Of a stretch of 64,000 nt of DNA, positions 40,230-48,045 are shown piece by piece. Below the pieces are notes generated by a model. The model ran no database searches and was not told the origin of the DNA. It saw only the letters and a program-made list of their open reading frames with translations. The DNA lies in NCBI GenBank assembly GCA_016871155.1, contig VFZO01000006.1, forward strand, positions 1 through 64,000, in the 5' to 3' direction. The position numbers and the translations under genes are program-made. The DNA is from Acidobacteriota bacterium. GTDB lineage: Bacteria; Acidobacteriota; Terriglobia; Bryobacterales; Bryobacteraceae. Positions within the stretch are counted from its first letter, which is position 1, and every line of letters begins with the position of its first letter.

Positions 40230-40462
40230 CCGAGAATGTCGAGCAGGTGCTGCTCGAGTTCCTGACCGGTCTGGGCGACGGCGGCGTTCGCAGCCGAGGC
40301 GTTACGCGCTTCGATGAGTGCGACCGTTTCTGCGCTCAGGTCGACGACGTCGGCAGGCGCGTCGCCGGCATTGAGCGGCAGCCGCGCGAGGCGTTCGGCG
40401 GCGCGTTGCACGCGCTCCTCGGCCCGGCGGATACCTTCCGCGGCTGTGGCTATTACACTCAT
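40226..40462 (-). CDS. Mini flagellar axial (rod/hook)-like protein, 78 aa
   Basis: N-term 'MSVIATAAEGIRRAEERVQRAAERLAR' and C-term 'DVVDLSAETVALIEARNASAANAAVAQTGQELEQHLLDILG' resemble the two terminal helices of FlgB/C/G-type proteins. Confidence 0.55.
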   Translation of the reverse strand: MSVIATAAEGIRRAEERVQRAAERLARLPLNAGDAPADVVDLSAETVALIEARNASAANAAVAQTGQELEQHLLDILG

Positions 40463-40512
40463 TCCTAACTACCTTTTCGACAGGAGTAGCTAGATCATTA
40501 GATTTTCTTTCG

Positions 40513-40544
40513 AGGGTGGACTTTGGGACCCTCCGTCATTTTTT
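40513..40544 (+). repeat. Copy 1 of intergenic element: GGGTGG-AC-TTTGGGACCCTCCGTCATTTTTT
   Basis: 17-bp core TTTGGGACCCTCCGTCA at 40522-40538, identical to 40657-40673, followed by a T-run; contains GAGGGT/ACCCTC stem. Confidence 0.6.
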
Positions 40545-40647
40545 ATTGCGATTTCGTTTCCCGTCGAAAGGCGGGTTCTATCGGAGATATGGAGCCGGAC
40601 CGGGCCGACGCGTTTCTTCCGGATCAGTACTTTGTAAGTGAGAGTAC

Positions 40648-40680
40648 GGGTGGCGGTTTGGGACCCTCCGTCACTTTTTT
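40648..40680 (+). repeat. Copy 2 of intergenic element: GGGTGG-CGG-TTTGGGACCCTCCGTCACTTTTTT
   Basis: 17-bp core at 40657-40673, 135 bp from copy 1; shorter partial match CCTCCGTCA at 40850-40858. Confidence 0.6.
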
Positions 40681-40704
40681 GCGTTCCGGCGGTTGTCCTC
40701 CTTC

Positions 40705-40745
40705 TCTGAAAAAGTGAACGCCCCTGGTTTGGGCCAGGGGCGTTC
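40705..40745 (-). terminator. Intrinsic terminator-like hairpin for the minus-strand sigma factor operon
   Basis: Perfect 12-bp stem GAACGCCCCTGG (40716-40727) / CCAGGGGCGTTC (40734-40745), 6-nt loop; minus-strand continuation is ACTTTTTC. Confidence 0.65.
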
Positions 40746-40862
40746 GCGCTATACGGACCCATTATAGAAGCCCGTCAAGAGATCTTGAGCGGTTTGGGGC
40801 CTCGATTGGCCGCAAGTGGTTGGAAAGAATACGGAAGAATTATTTCGAACCTCCGTCAACGC

Positions 40863-41261
40863 TTAGACCGGCCGGCGGCGTTTGAAGTAGAAGTACCAGC
40901 CGAGGGCGGCCCCGGCCCAGAGCGGGATGACGGAGAGCGGGGCGTCGCGGATTAGCAGGTATTTCAATTCGCCGCGCTGCATCATGAAGCTGAACGGCAG
41001 CAGAGTGAGGAAGACCGTGGCGATTTGCAGCCATTTCTGTTTGGCCAATTCGGCCTTGGCGCGGAGGAGGGATTCGAGCGCCGCGTCCGGCGGCGCGGGC
41101 GCCGATACGGCGAGGCGGCGGGGGCGAGCGGCGGCGAGGATTCGTTTGAGATCGGGATCCGATTCCAGATACTGCTCGACGAGGAGGCGGGTGGCGGGGC
41201 TGCCTTCGCCCTCCTGGTAGAGAGGCAGCAGGTCGAGAATTACGTCACGGGTGATGGTCAT
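40863..41261 (-). CDS. Membrane protein, likely anti-sigma-type partner of the adjacent ECF sigma factor
   Basis: N-terminal 'MTITRDVILDLLPLYQEGEGSPATRLLVEQYLESDPDLKR' zinc-finger-less anti-sigma-like domain plus 2 TM; overlaps sigma gene. Confidence 0.6.
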   Translation of the reverse strand: MTITRDVILDLLPLYQEGEGSPATRLLVEQYLESDPDLKRILAAARPRRLAVSAPAPPDAALESLLRAKAELAKQKWLQIATVFLTLLPFSFMMQRGELKYLLIRDAPLSVIPLWAGAALGWYFYFKRRRPV

Positions 41262-41767
41262 TTTGAGCTCCTTGATTCGCGTTGTTGCCGCAGCTCGGTG
41301 AGACGGAGGCGCGCGCGGAAGACGCGGGCCTTGACGGCGCCGGCGGTGATGCCGAGCGCACGGGCCACCTCCTCGTAGCCGAGTTCCTCGAAGACCGCCA
41401 TAACAAACGCGGCGCGGTCGCCTTCGGCGATGCGGTTGAGATCGCGAAGGGTATGGGCGAGTTCGTCGCGGGCTTCGAGGCCGCTTGCCTGGGCAGCCGG
41501 GATGGAGAGGTCCGAATCGTCCGGGACCTCGCCCCGGAATGCGCGCAGGTGCGCCGTGTAGAGATTGCGGGCGATGGTGAATAGATACGCCTTGGCGGTT
41601 TCAGTACGGATGGGCACGTCCGTGGTCCAGGCGCGAACGAACGTCTCCGAAGCGAGATCCTGCGCCAGCTCCCAGTTGCCGGTGAGGTAGAGCAAGAACC
41701 GGAACACATCGGCGGAGTAAGCGGTGTAAAGCCGCTCAAACTCGTTGGTCTCGGTGTTGGCTCGCAT
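41258..41767 (-). CDS. ECF RNA polymerase sigma factor
   Basis: 'FERLYTAYSADVFRFLLYLTGNWELAQDLASETFVRAW' region 2 and 'EELGYEEVARALGITAGAVKARVFRARLRL' region 4. Confidence 0.92.
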   Translation of the reverse strand: MRANTETNEFERLYTAYSADVFRFLLYLTGNWELAQDLASETFVRAWTTDVPIRTETAKAYLFTIARNLYTAHLRAFRGEVPDDSDLSIPAAQASGLEARDELAHTLRDLNRIAEGDRAAFVMAVFEELGYEEVARALGITAGAVKARVFRARLRLTELRQQRESRSSK

Positions 41768-41824
41768 CGGGGTTCGGACAGTATATGCGGTGGCGCGGCC
41801 GGGGTTACGAAAATTTTCGCGGGG

Positions 41825-44419
41825 TCAATTTTCCCGAAGAGCGTGGATCGGATCGACGCGGGAGGCGCGGAGGGCGGGCAGTATCGTCGCAGCGATCGAT
41901 ATCGCGCCGATCAGGATGGCCACCGCGAGGAGCACCGGCGCGTCGAGCGGCGCGACCCCGTAGAGTTGGCTGGCGATCCAGGGCGTGAGGCTCGCGGCGA
42001 GGACGGTCCCAACGAGCAGGCCGATTCCGGAGAGGGCCGCGCCGTCCGCAAGGACTCCGGTGAATATCCGCCCCGGCGCACAACCGATGGCGAGGCGAAT
42101 GCCGATCTCCCGCCTCCGCTGCGATACCAGGAAGGCGAGCAGTCCGTGGAGTCCGAGAGCGGTCAACAGCGCGGCCACGCCCGCGAACAGGAGAACGAGC
42201 CCGTGCGCGGTGCGGCGGGCGGATAGAGAGCCGTCGCGTCGTTCCGCCATCGAGGCCAGCTCAAACAAAGCCGTGCCGGGCGAGAGCCGGGCAAACTCCC
42301 GCCGCACCGCTGGGACTGTGGCGTCCGGCCCACGCCAAACGAAGCTGAAGCGGCGCGTGGGGGCGGCCGACCAGGGGCGGAAGTAGACCCCGTTCGGATT
42401 GCCGCTGCCGGCCAGATCCTTCAGCCGGATGGAACGAACGACACCCACCACCGTCATGCGGAAGTCCGGCGGTGCGCCAGGGAAGTACATCTTTTTGCCG
42501 ACTGGATTTTGAGCCGGCCAGAAGCGGCGGGCCAACCGCTCATCGACGACGACTGGTCTCGCAGAGCCGCTGGTGTCGCGGTCCTCGAAGAGGCGGCCGT
42601 GGATGGGTTGGAGCGCAAGCGTCTCCATGAACCCAGGCGTGACGAGGAATTGAATGGGCGAGACGACGGACTCCCCCACCTTGGGAACGTAGCCATCGGC
42701 CATCACGACAATGTCGTTGAAGGAAGTCGCAAAGGGCAGATTGGACGCGCCGCCGGCGGAGGAGACGGTGGGGATGCCGGCGAGACCGCGCACGATCCGG
42801 TCCGCGGACTGGAGCAGGTCCTCGTTCCGTGGATGGGAGGCACGCGGCAGATGGGTGGTGGCGGTCCAGACGCGATCGACTTGGAAGCCAGGGTCCACAC
42901 GGAGCAGTTCCCGCAGGCTAACGGTGAGCAGTGCGGCGCCCCCGGCGAGAACGAACGCGAACGCGACTTGGGCGATTACGAACACCCTTCGCAGCAGAAG
43001 ACCGCGCCCGGTGACGCCGCGCGCGCCCGGGCGCAGGCCGGTCTTGGAAAGCGCCGGCGCCAGGGACACGAGGCTTGCCAGTAGACCGGCGAGGATGGCG
43101 CCGCCCATTGCATAGACGGCGACGAGCGGCGAAACTTCGATCTCGACCGCGCCGGGCAGGAGGCTCCGATCCAAGGCGCGGAGCAGCAGAGTACCGGCAG
43201 CAACGCCGACCGCGCCGCCGGCCAGCGCCTGGACGAGGCCATCGACAACGGCGCGGCGAACAAGATCGGCCCCGGTGGCCCCGAGAGCGAGGCGCGTGGC
43301 CGTTTCGGGGGTCCGGGCATGCGCCCGCGCGAGGGAGAGCCCGGCGAGATTCGCGGCGCCGGCGAGGAGCACCAGGAGAGCGCCGGCCCAGAGCAGGCGC
43401 AGGCTGGGCCGCACGTGGCGCATGATCCAGGATTGAAGCGGCTCGATGTGCGTGTAGAAGCCGGACTCGAGGATGAGATGTTTGACCTGCGGAAGCAGGT
43501 CCAGCGCGCGGAGATTCAACGCGTCCACCTGGGCGCGAACCTGCTCGATGGTGGCGCCATCGCGCAGCCGAGCCAAATAGCGATAGTTGTTGCTGTGGCG
43601 GGCCCGCTTCTCCTCCGGCGAGAGCGCGAGGGGAACGAAGTAGCGCGCGCCCGATGTCATGAAGCGGAAGCCGGGCGGGAGAATGCCAACGACGGTCCGC
43701 ACGCGCCCGTCGATACGTATCTGGCTGCCGAGGGCGGGTTGTCCCCCGAACCGCTCCCGCCAGAAGCCGTCGGTCAGTACGACGGCGAGATCCTTGCCCG
43801 GCTCACTCTCGGCGAGATCGAAGAAACGCCCTTGCGCAGGCCGCACGCGCAGCACATCGAAGAATGAAGGCGTGACGGAGACGCCGCGTACCTGGGTCAC
43901 GCCGCCGCCGTGGTCGACGGGATAGGAGACCATTTGATAGATGGCTTGGCTCGAAAGCGTGTCGACGGCCTGGGAGCGTTCGAAGTAATCGCCGGCCGCG
44001 GACTCCTCCTGATCGGTAATTCCGGCCTTCGGGTATTGATTGGCGAGGACGATGAGTCTGCCGGCCTGGTCGAAGGGGAGCGGCCGGAGGAGCAGGGAAT
44101 CGACGACGGTAAAGACCGAGGTGTTGAGGGCCGTGCAGATTCCGATGGTGGCGACGATGGTGAGGGTGAGCGCGGGCCGTTTGCGGATGGCGCGAAGGGA
44201 GTCCCGGAGATCGGCGGCGAGGAGGTCCAACCAGCGGCCGGGGCGCGCGTCGCGGCACTGCTCGCCGACCTGCTGCGCGCCGCCGAACTCGTGGCGGACG
44301 CGCCGGCGGGCTTCCGGCTCGGAGAGGCCGGTTTGGATGAGGTCCCGGACGCGCTCTTCGATGTGGAAGGCGATCTCGTTTTCGAGACCGTTTTGCGTGG
44401 ATCGACGGAACGGCCACAT
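41825..44419 (-). CDS. ADOP-family FtsX/MacB-type ABC permease
   Basis: Start at ATG 44419: 'MWPFRRSTQNGLENEIAFHIEERVRDLIQTGLSEPEARRRVRHEFGG' prefix, two FtsX domains, C-terminal 'LRASRVDPIHALREN'. Confidence 0.88.
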   Translation of the reverse strand: MWPFRRSTQNGLENEIAFHIEERVRDLIQTGLSEPEARRRVRHEFGGAQQVGEQCRDARPGRWLDLLAADLRDSLRAIRKRPALTLTIVATIGICTALNTSVFTVVDSLLLRPLPFDQAGRLIVLANQYPKAGITDQEESAAGDYFERSQAVDTLSSQAIYQMVSYPVDHGGGVTQVRGVSVTPSFFDVLRVRPAQGRFFDLAESEPGKDLAVVLTDGFWRERFGGQPALGSQIRIDGRVRTVVGILPPGFRFMTSGARYFVPLALSPEEKRARHSNNYRYLARLRDGATIEQVRAQVDALNLRALDLLPQVKHLILESGFYTHIEPLQSWIMRHVRPSLRLLWAGALLVLLAGAANLAGLSLARAHARTPETATRLALGATGADLVRRAVVDGLVQALAGGAVGVAAGTLLLRALDRSLLPGAVEIEVSPLVAVYAMGGAILAGLLASLVSLAPALSKTGLRPGARGVTGRGLLLRRVFVIAQVAFAFVLAGGAALLTVSLRELLRVDPGFQVDRVWTATTHLPRASHPRNEDLLQSADRIVRGLAGIPTVSSAGGASNLPFATSFNDIVVMADGYVPKVGESVVSPIQFLVTPGFMETLALQPIHGRLFEDRDTSGSARPVVVDERLARRFWPAQNPVGKKMYFPGAPPDFRMTVVGVVRSIRLKDLAGSGNPNGVYFRPWSAAPTRRFSFVWRGPDATVPAVRREFARLSPGTALFELASMAERRDGSLSARRTAHGLVLLFAGVAALLTALGLHGLLAFLVSQRRREIGIRLAIGCAPGRIFTGVLADGAALSGIGLLVGTVLAASLTPWIASQLYGVAPLDAPVLLAVAILIGAISIAATILPALRASRVDPIHALREN

Positions 44420-44421
44420 AC

Positions 44422-44823
44422 TCAGTTCGCCTTGGTTTCGGGGAGCCCGAGGATGAGGCCGATAGCCTGGGCGAGGCGATGCCAGCTCTCGGAGCCGTTC
44501 GAGAGCTTCTTTCGGCCGAGGCTGGAGAGGCGGTAGAACTTGGCCTCCCGGCCCGTATCGGTGAGACCCCATTCGGCGACGATCCACTTTCGCTGTTCGA
44601 GCCGCTGCAGGGCGGGGTAGAGAGAGCCGCCGGGGACTTGCACGACGTCGCCGGAGATCTGTTGGAGACGCTGGGCGATGGCGTAGCCGTGAACGGGCCC
44701 GAGGGCGACGGTTTTGAGGATGAGGAGGTCGAGGGTGCCTTGCGGGAGGGGGGATGGGATCCCTTGCGCTTCTAGTTGTTGAGGGTAGCATTGAAGGGGT
44801 AGAAGGACAAGGGGTGGGGGCAT
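44422..44823 (-). CDS. PadR-family regulator of the ADOP permease
   Basis: 'LPQGTLDLLILKTVALGPVHGYAIAQRLQQISGDVVQVPGGSLYPALQRLEQRKWI'; true start probably downstream of 44823. Confidence 0.88.
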   Translation of the reverse strand: MPPPLVLLPLQCYPQQLEAQGIPSPLPQGTLDLLILKTVALGPVHGYAIAQRLQQISGDVVQVPGGSLYPALQRLEQRKWIVAEWGLTDTGREAKFYRLSSLGRKKLSNGSESWHRLAQAIGLILGLPETKAN

Positions 44824-44844
44824 TTGGGGTTTTCTCCGCGCGGG

Positions 44845-47751
44845 TTACTCGAGGGGAGGATGCGAGAGGGAGTCGGCGATCTCTTGAAACGCCTCGCGCA
44901 ATTTCTCTAGGCCTTGCATGCCGTTCCGGATGGCGGAGTCCGCGAGTGCGATGGCTTGTTGGATGTCGGCCTGTGATTGGTTGAACTCTCCGGATTTTGC
45001 GACCGCCCCGGACCGGTTCGCGTGCGTTTTGGCCAGAAGTGGGAGAAGTTCAGTGCGGCCGGATTCGACGAGGCGCTTGTAGATACGGATCGCGGCGCCG
45101 TACTCGGCAATAGCGGCGCCTAGTTGACCGAGCCTGTCGAGCGCGACGCCCTTGTTCATCCGGGCGGTGGCAAGTTCGTCTTCAAGTTCGATGCCGGCGG
45201 AGTCGACAAGCCTTTCGAAGATCTTGATCGCGGCGTCGGCTTCAGCGACGGCCGACGCTGCCCGGCCAAGATTGTTGAGAGCGATGCCTTTGCTCATGTG
45301 GGCGGCAGCGAGGGTGCGTTCTTGTTCGCTGTTGCGGGAGTCAACCAGATTTGTGAGTATTCGGATTGCGGCTTCAAATTCGGTGATAGCCGCAGCGGGT
45401 TGATCGCAATCGGCGAGTGCGCAACCCTTGTGCACTAGGGCAACCACAAGCCCGTCTTCGGAACTCACGAAAGGGATTTCGACGAGACGTTTAAGAATTT
45501 TTATGGCGGCGTCAAGTTCGGCGATAGCGGCGTGTGGTTGGCCGAGAATGCCGAATGCACGGCCCTTACTGCTGTAGGCGGCGGCGACGTAGTTTTCGTG
45601 CTCGTTGCTATCGGGACCGGCGAAACTTTCCAAGTTCTGGATGACGGATTCGAATTCCGTAATGGCGGCGGCGGGTTGGCCGAGATTGCAGAGAGCTTCG
45701 CCCTTGCTTATGCGGGCGCGGGCCAGGCTGCCTTCGAGTTCGGTGCGGCCTGATCCGACGACACGGGCGAGGATTCTCTCGGTAACCGCGAAGAGGTGCA
45801 GAGCGAGGCGATTCTCCTTACCACTCCACGCCTCATCGCCCCGATTCCCGCAGGCAAATGCTACCGCTTCTCCACCCGGCTCCGCCCATTCCCGAAGCAA
45901 TTCCTGAATCGGCAGCACGAGACCATACACGGTTACCGGCGCGCCGCCCGCGACGACTGAATCGCTAGCGACGATCATCCGGCTTTGCACTTGGCGGCTC
46001 AGGGCGGACTGGCGTGCCTGGTCGTCCGGCAGACCCAGTTCGATCGCCTCTTTCCGGAGCGGGAACGGGAACTGCGCCAGGAAGCCGAGCAGTTGGCGGT
46101 CCTCTTCGGCGAGGCGTTGCCAGTGGTGGAGGAGGATTGGCCGGAAGGCCTCCTGGCGGAGCGACTCGTCGGCCTGGTCGTAGCCGGCGAAGAGTTCCGG
46201 GTTGTTGAGAAAGTCGCGAAGCGTCGTCTCCGAACCGGGACCGTTCAGATACGACAGCACGGAGGAAAGCGCCAGCGGGATTCGGTGGACCCGCTCGAGC
46301 AGCGCGCGGAGGTCCGCATCGCTGGCCTTTCTTAAGCCGGTGGCTTGCGAATCCCTCCGCTCCGCCTGCAGCCATTCCAGGGCGGCCGCGGCATCCATGC
46401 CTACGCCGAGAGAATCCGTTGCGCCGAACGGCTGCAGCCGGCGCCGGGTGGGTGGAAGTTCCGGGAGCAAGCGGCTTTCAAACAGGAGGCAACAGCGATG
46501 TTCGCGCTCCCAGAGCATGCGCACGAGGGCGCCGAGTTCCGCATTTTGGAATCGGCCCTGCCCATCAAGCAGGTTTTCTGCGTTCTGCCAGAGCAGCCAG
46601 ATGCGGCCTGTGCCCGCACTGCGACTGAGTGTGGTAAGGGCATGCTCCAGCTTAATGGCGACAGGGAGATCCAAGGCGATCCGCTGTTCCCACTCCCGCC
46701 GACGGGATTCGTCCACCAGTTCGCCAACGCGGAGGAGGATGGCGGTGAGAGATGCCTGCGACGGGTCGCGAAAGTCCCAGCCAATGACGGCGGAGGCCTT
46801 TTGGGGATCCCAGTCCGCACCGGCGCGGGCAAGATTGAGAGAGGCGGTGAGAACGCCGGTTTTGCCAAAACCGGGCGGCGCAACGAGCACGATGACCTTG
46901 GCGCCATTTGGGTCTGCGGCCTCGTCGCAGACGGCGCGGGCTTCCCGTTCCCGGCCGTAGATAGGTGTGCTGAGAGAGGGCAGGGGGCCGGCCGTGCGGT
47001 AGGTGAGCGGGAGCGTCTGTTTCAGGAGTTGGAGTAGTTCGTCGAGCTTCAGGTGCACGGACTCAAAGCCGGCCTCGATTTGGCTCTGAATCCGGTTGAC
47101 GCCTTGCTCCCAGTCTGCCTCGATGAAGAGCCTGGAGCCGCCGGCGGTGCGAACATGGAGGTCCGCGAGGAGGCGGGCGAAAACGATCGAACGGAGAGGT
47201 TGATTTGATTGGATCTCCGCATGAAACAGCGCGGTGAAGTAGCGGGGCCAGCGCTCACGCAGCAACCTCCGCAGGTTGTCACGGAGTTCAGGTTGCGCAT
47301 GAGTGGCAGCGAAGTGCTCGTCCAGCGCCTTTTCGATGCGCTTGAGGACGATGCCTGTTACCGCTTCATGGCCGCGCGGGTCACTGACGAGGAGGCACTC
47401 AACTCGGGCATGGGCGTCGTCTACGGAGTCGACGGCCCAGTCGAGCGGGTTGACGGCGCGCGCCAGCAGAAGCGAATACAGGGTGCGGATCTGAGTTTGC
47501 TGGGGTTGCAGGAGGAAGCCAACGGGGGCGTCGGCAGGAGAGCGAATTGCTTTCCAAACCGAGGCCGCTTTCTGTACCAAGGACTCGAGCATTGGAGTCC
47601 CCTCGCCGGGGACGGCGAGCATCTCAGTCTTGGTGAGAGGCGCACCGATGCGGGTGCCGTAGTCATTTGCGACGGCGATGGCAGCGACCCAGTATGAGCG
47701 TAGGAGCGCACGCCTGAGGTCCTGACTCTCGTGCGGGCCTGCGAGGGACAA
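44845..47751 (-). CDS. STAND-type NTPase with C-terminal TPR array (reading frame probably continues upstream, see finding)
   Basis: Walker A 'VLVAPPGFGKTG' after 'PIYGREREARAV'; about five 46-aa helical repeats 'KGxALxxLGQPAAAIxEFxAAIxILxxLV'; apparent TTG start. Confidence 0.75.
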   Translation of the reverse strand: MSLAGPHESQDLRRALLRSYWVAAIAVANDYGTRIGAPLTKTEMLAVPGEGTPMLESLVQKAASVWKAIRSPADAPVGFLLQPQQTQIRTLYSLLLARAVNPLDWAVDSVDDAHARVECLLVSDPRGHEAVTGIVLKRIEKALDEHFAATHAQPELRDNLRRLLRERWPRYFTALFHAEIQSNQPLRSIVFARLLADLHVRTAGGSRLFIEADWEQGVNRIQSQIEAGFESVHLKLDELLQLLKQTLPLTYRTAGPLPSLSTPIYGREREARAVCDEAADPNGAKVIVLVAPPGFGKTGVLTASLNLARAGADWDPQKASAVIGWDFRDPSQASLTAILLRVGELVDESRRREWEQRIALDLPVAIKLEHALTTLSRSAGTGRIWLLWQNAENLLDGQGRFQNAELGALVRMLWEREHRCCLLFESRLLPELPPTRRRLQPFGATDSLGVGMDAAAALEWLQAERRDSQATGLRKASDADLRALLERVHRIPLALSSVLSYLNGPGSETTLRDFLNNPELFAGYDQADESLRQEAFRPILLHHWQRLAEEDRQLLGFLAQFPFPLRKEAIELGLPDDQARQSALSRQVQSRMIVASDSVVAGGAPVTVYGLVLPIQELLREWAEPGGEAVAFACGNRGDEAWSGKENRLALHLFAVTERILARVVGSGRTELEGSLARARISKGEALCNLGQPAAAITEFESVIQNLESFAGPDSNEHENYVAAAYSSKGRAFGILGQPHAAIAELDAAIKILKRLVEIPFVSSEDGLVVALVHKGCALADCDQPAAAITEFEAAIRILTNLVDSRNSEQERTLAAAHMSKGIALNNLGRAASAVAEADAAIKIFERLVDSAGIELEDELATARMNKGVALDRLGQLGAAIAEYGAAIRIYKRLVESGRTELLPLLAKTHANRSGAVAKSGEFNQSQADIQQAIALADSAIRNGMQGLEKLREAFQEIADSLSHPPLE
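45000..45730 (-). repeat. TPR-like coding repeats (about 46 aa each) in the STAND protein
   Basis: Repeated 'AxxxKGxALxxLGQPAAAIxEFxAAIxILxxLVxS' in the translation. Confidence 0.65.
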
Positions 47752-47899
47752 CCTTTTTGTCGATGACGGCTAAAAAGTTGCCGATGGACTGGTCGGTGCG
47801 GCCGCCGCCGACCTCGCCGAGAAGGCCGGCGAGGGTCGACTCCTTATTTACGAGTTGCAGGGCGGCAATACTAAACCCCACGAGGGCTAAGTCAGGCAT
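47663..47899 (-). CDS. Probable 5' part (first ~49 codons) of the STAND gene, in a frame offset by 1 nt
   Basis: MPDLALVGFSIAALQLVNKESTLAGLLGEVGGGRTDQSIGNFLAVIDKK-; distance 47751 to 47899 is 148 nt, so one nt removed restores frame. Confidence 0.6.
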   Translation of the reverse strand: MPDLALVGFSIAALQLVNKESTLAGLLGEVGGGRTDQSIGNFLAVIDKKVVPRRPARESGPQACAPTLILGRCHRRRK

Positions 47900-48045
47900 A
47901 CCGAAACCCCTATGCTATCAGCAGGCGGAGAGGCTGGTTCCGCGGCGGAACCCATCGGCGATGGATGACCGGGGGTGACCCACGCCCCCGGTGCGCCTCG
48001 AATTTTGCTAACCTTCCAGGTACTTCACCTTCTAGTAACGGGCCG

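Noticed and set aside
40490-40762. 90-aa ORF with two 'DGGSQ' repeats
   Set aside because: Peptide repeats derive from the intergenic DNA repeat; no protein-like features
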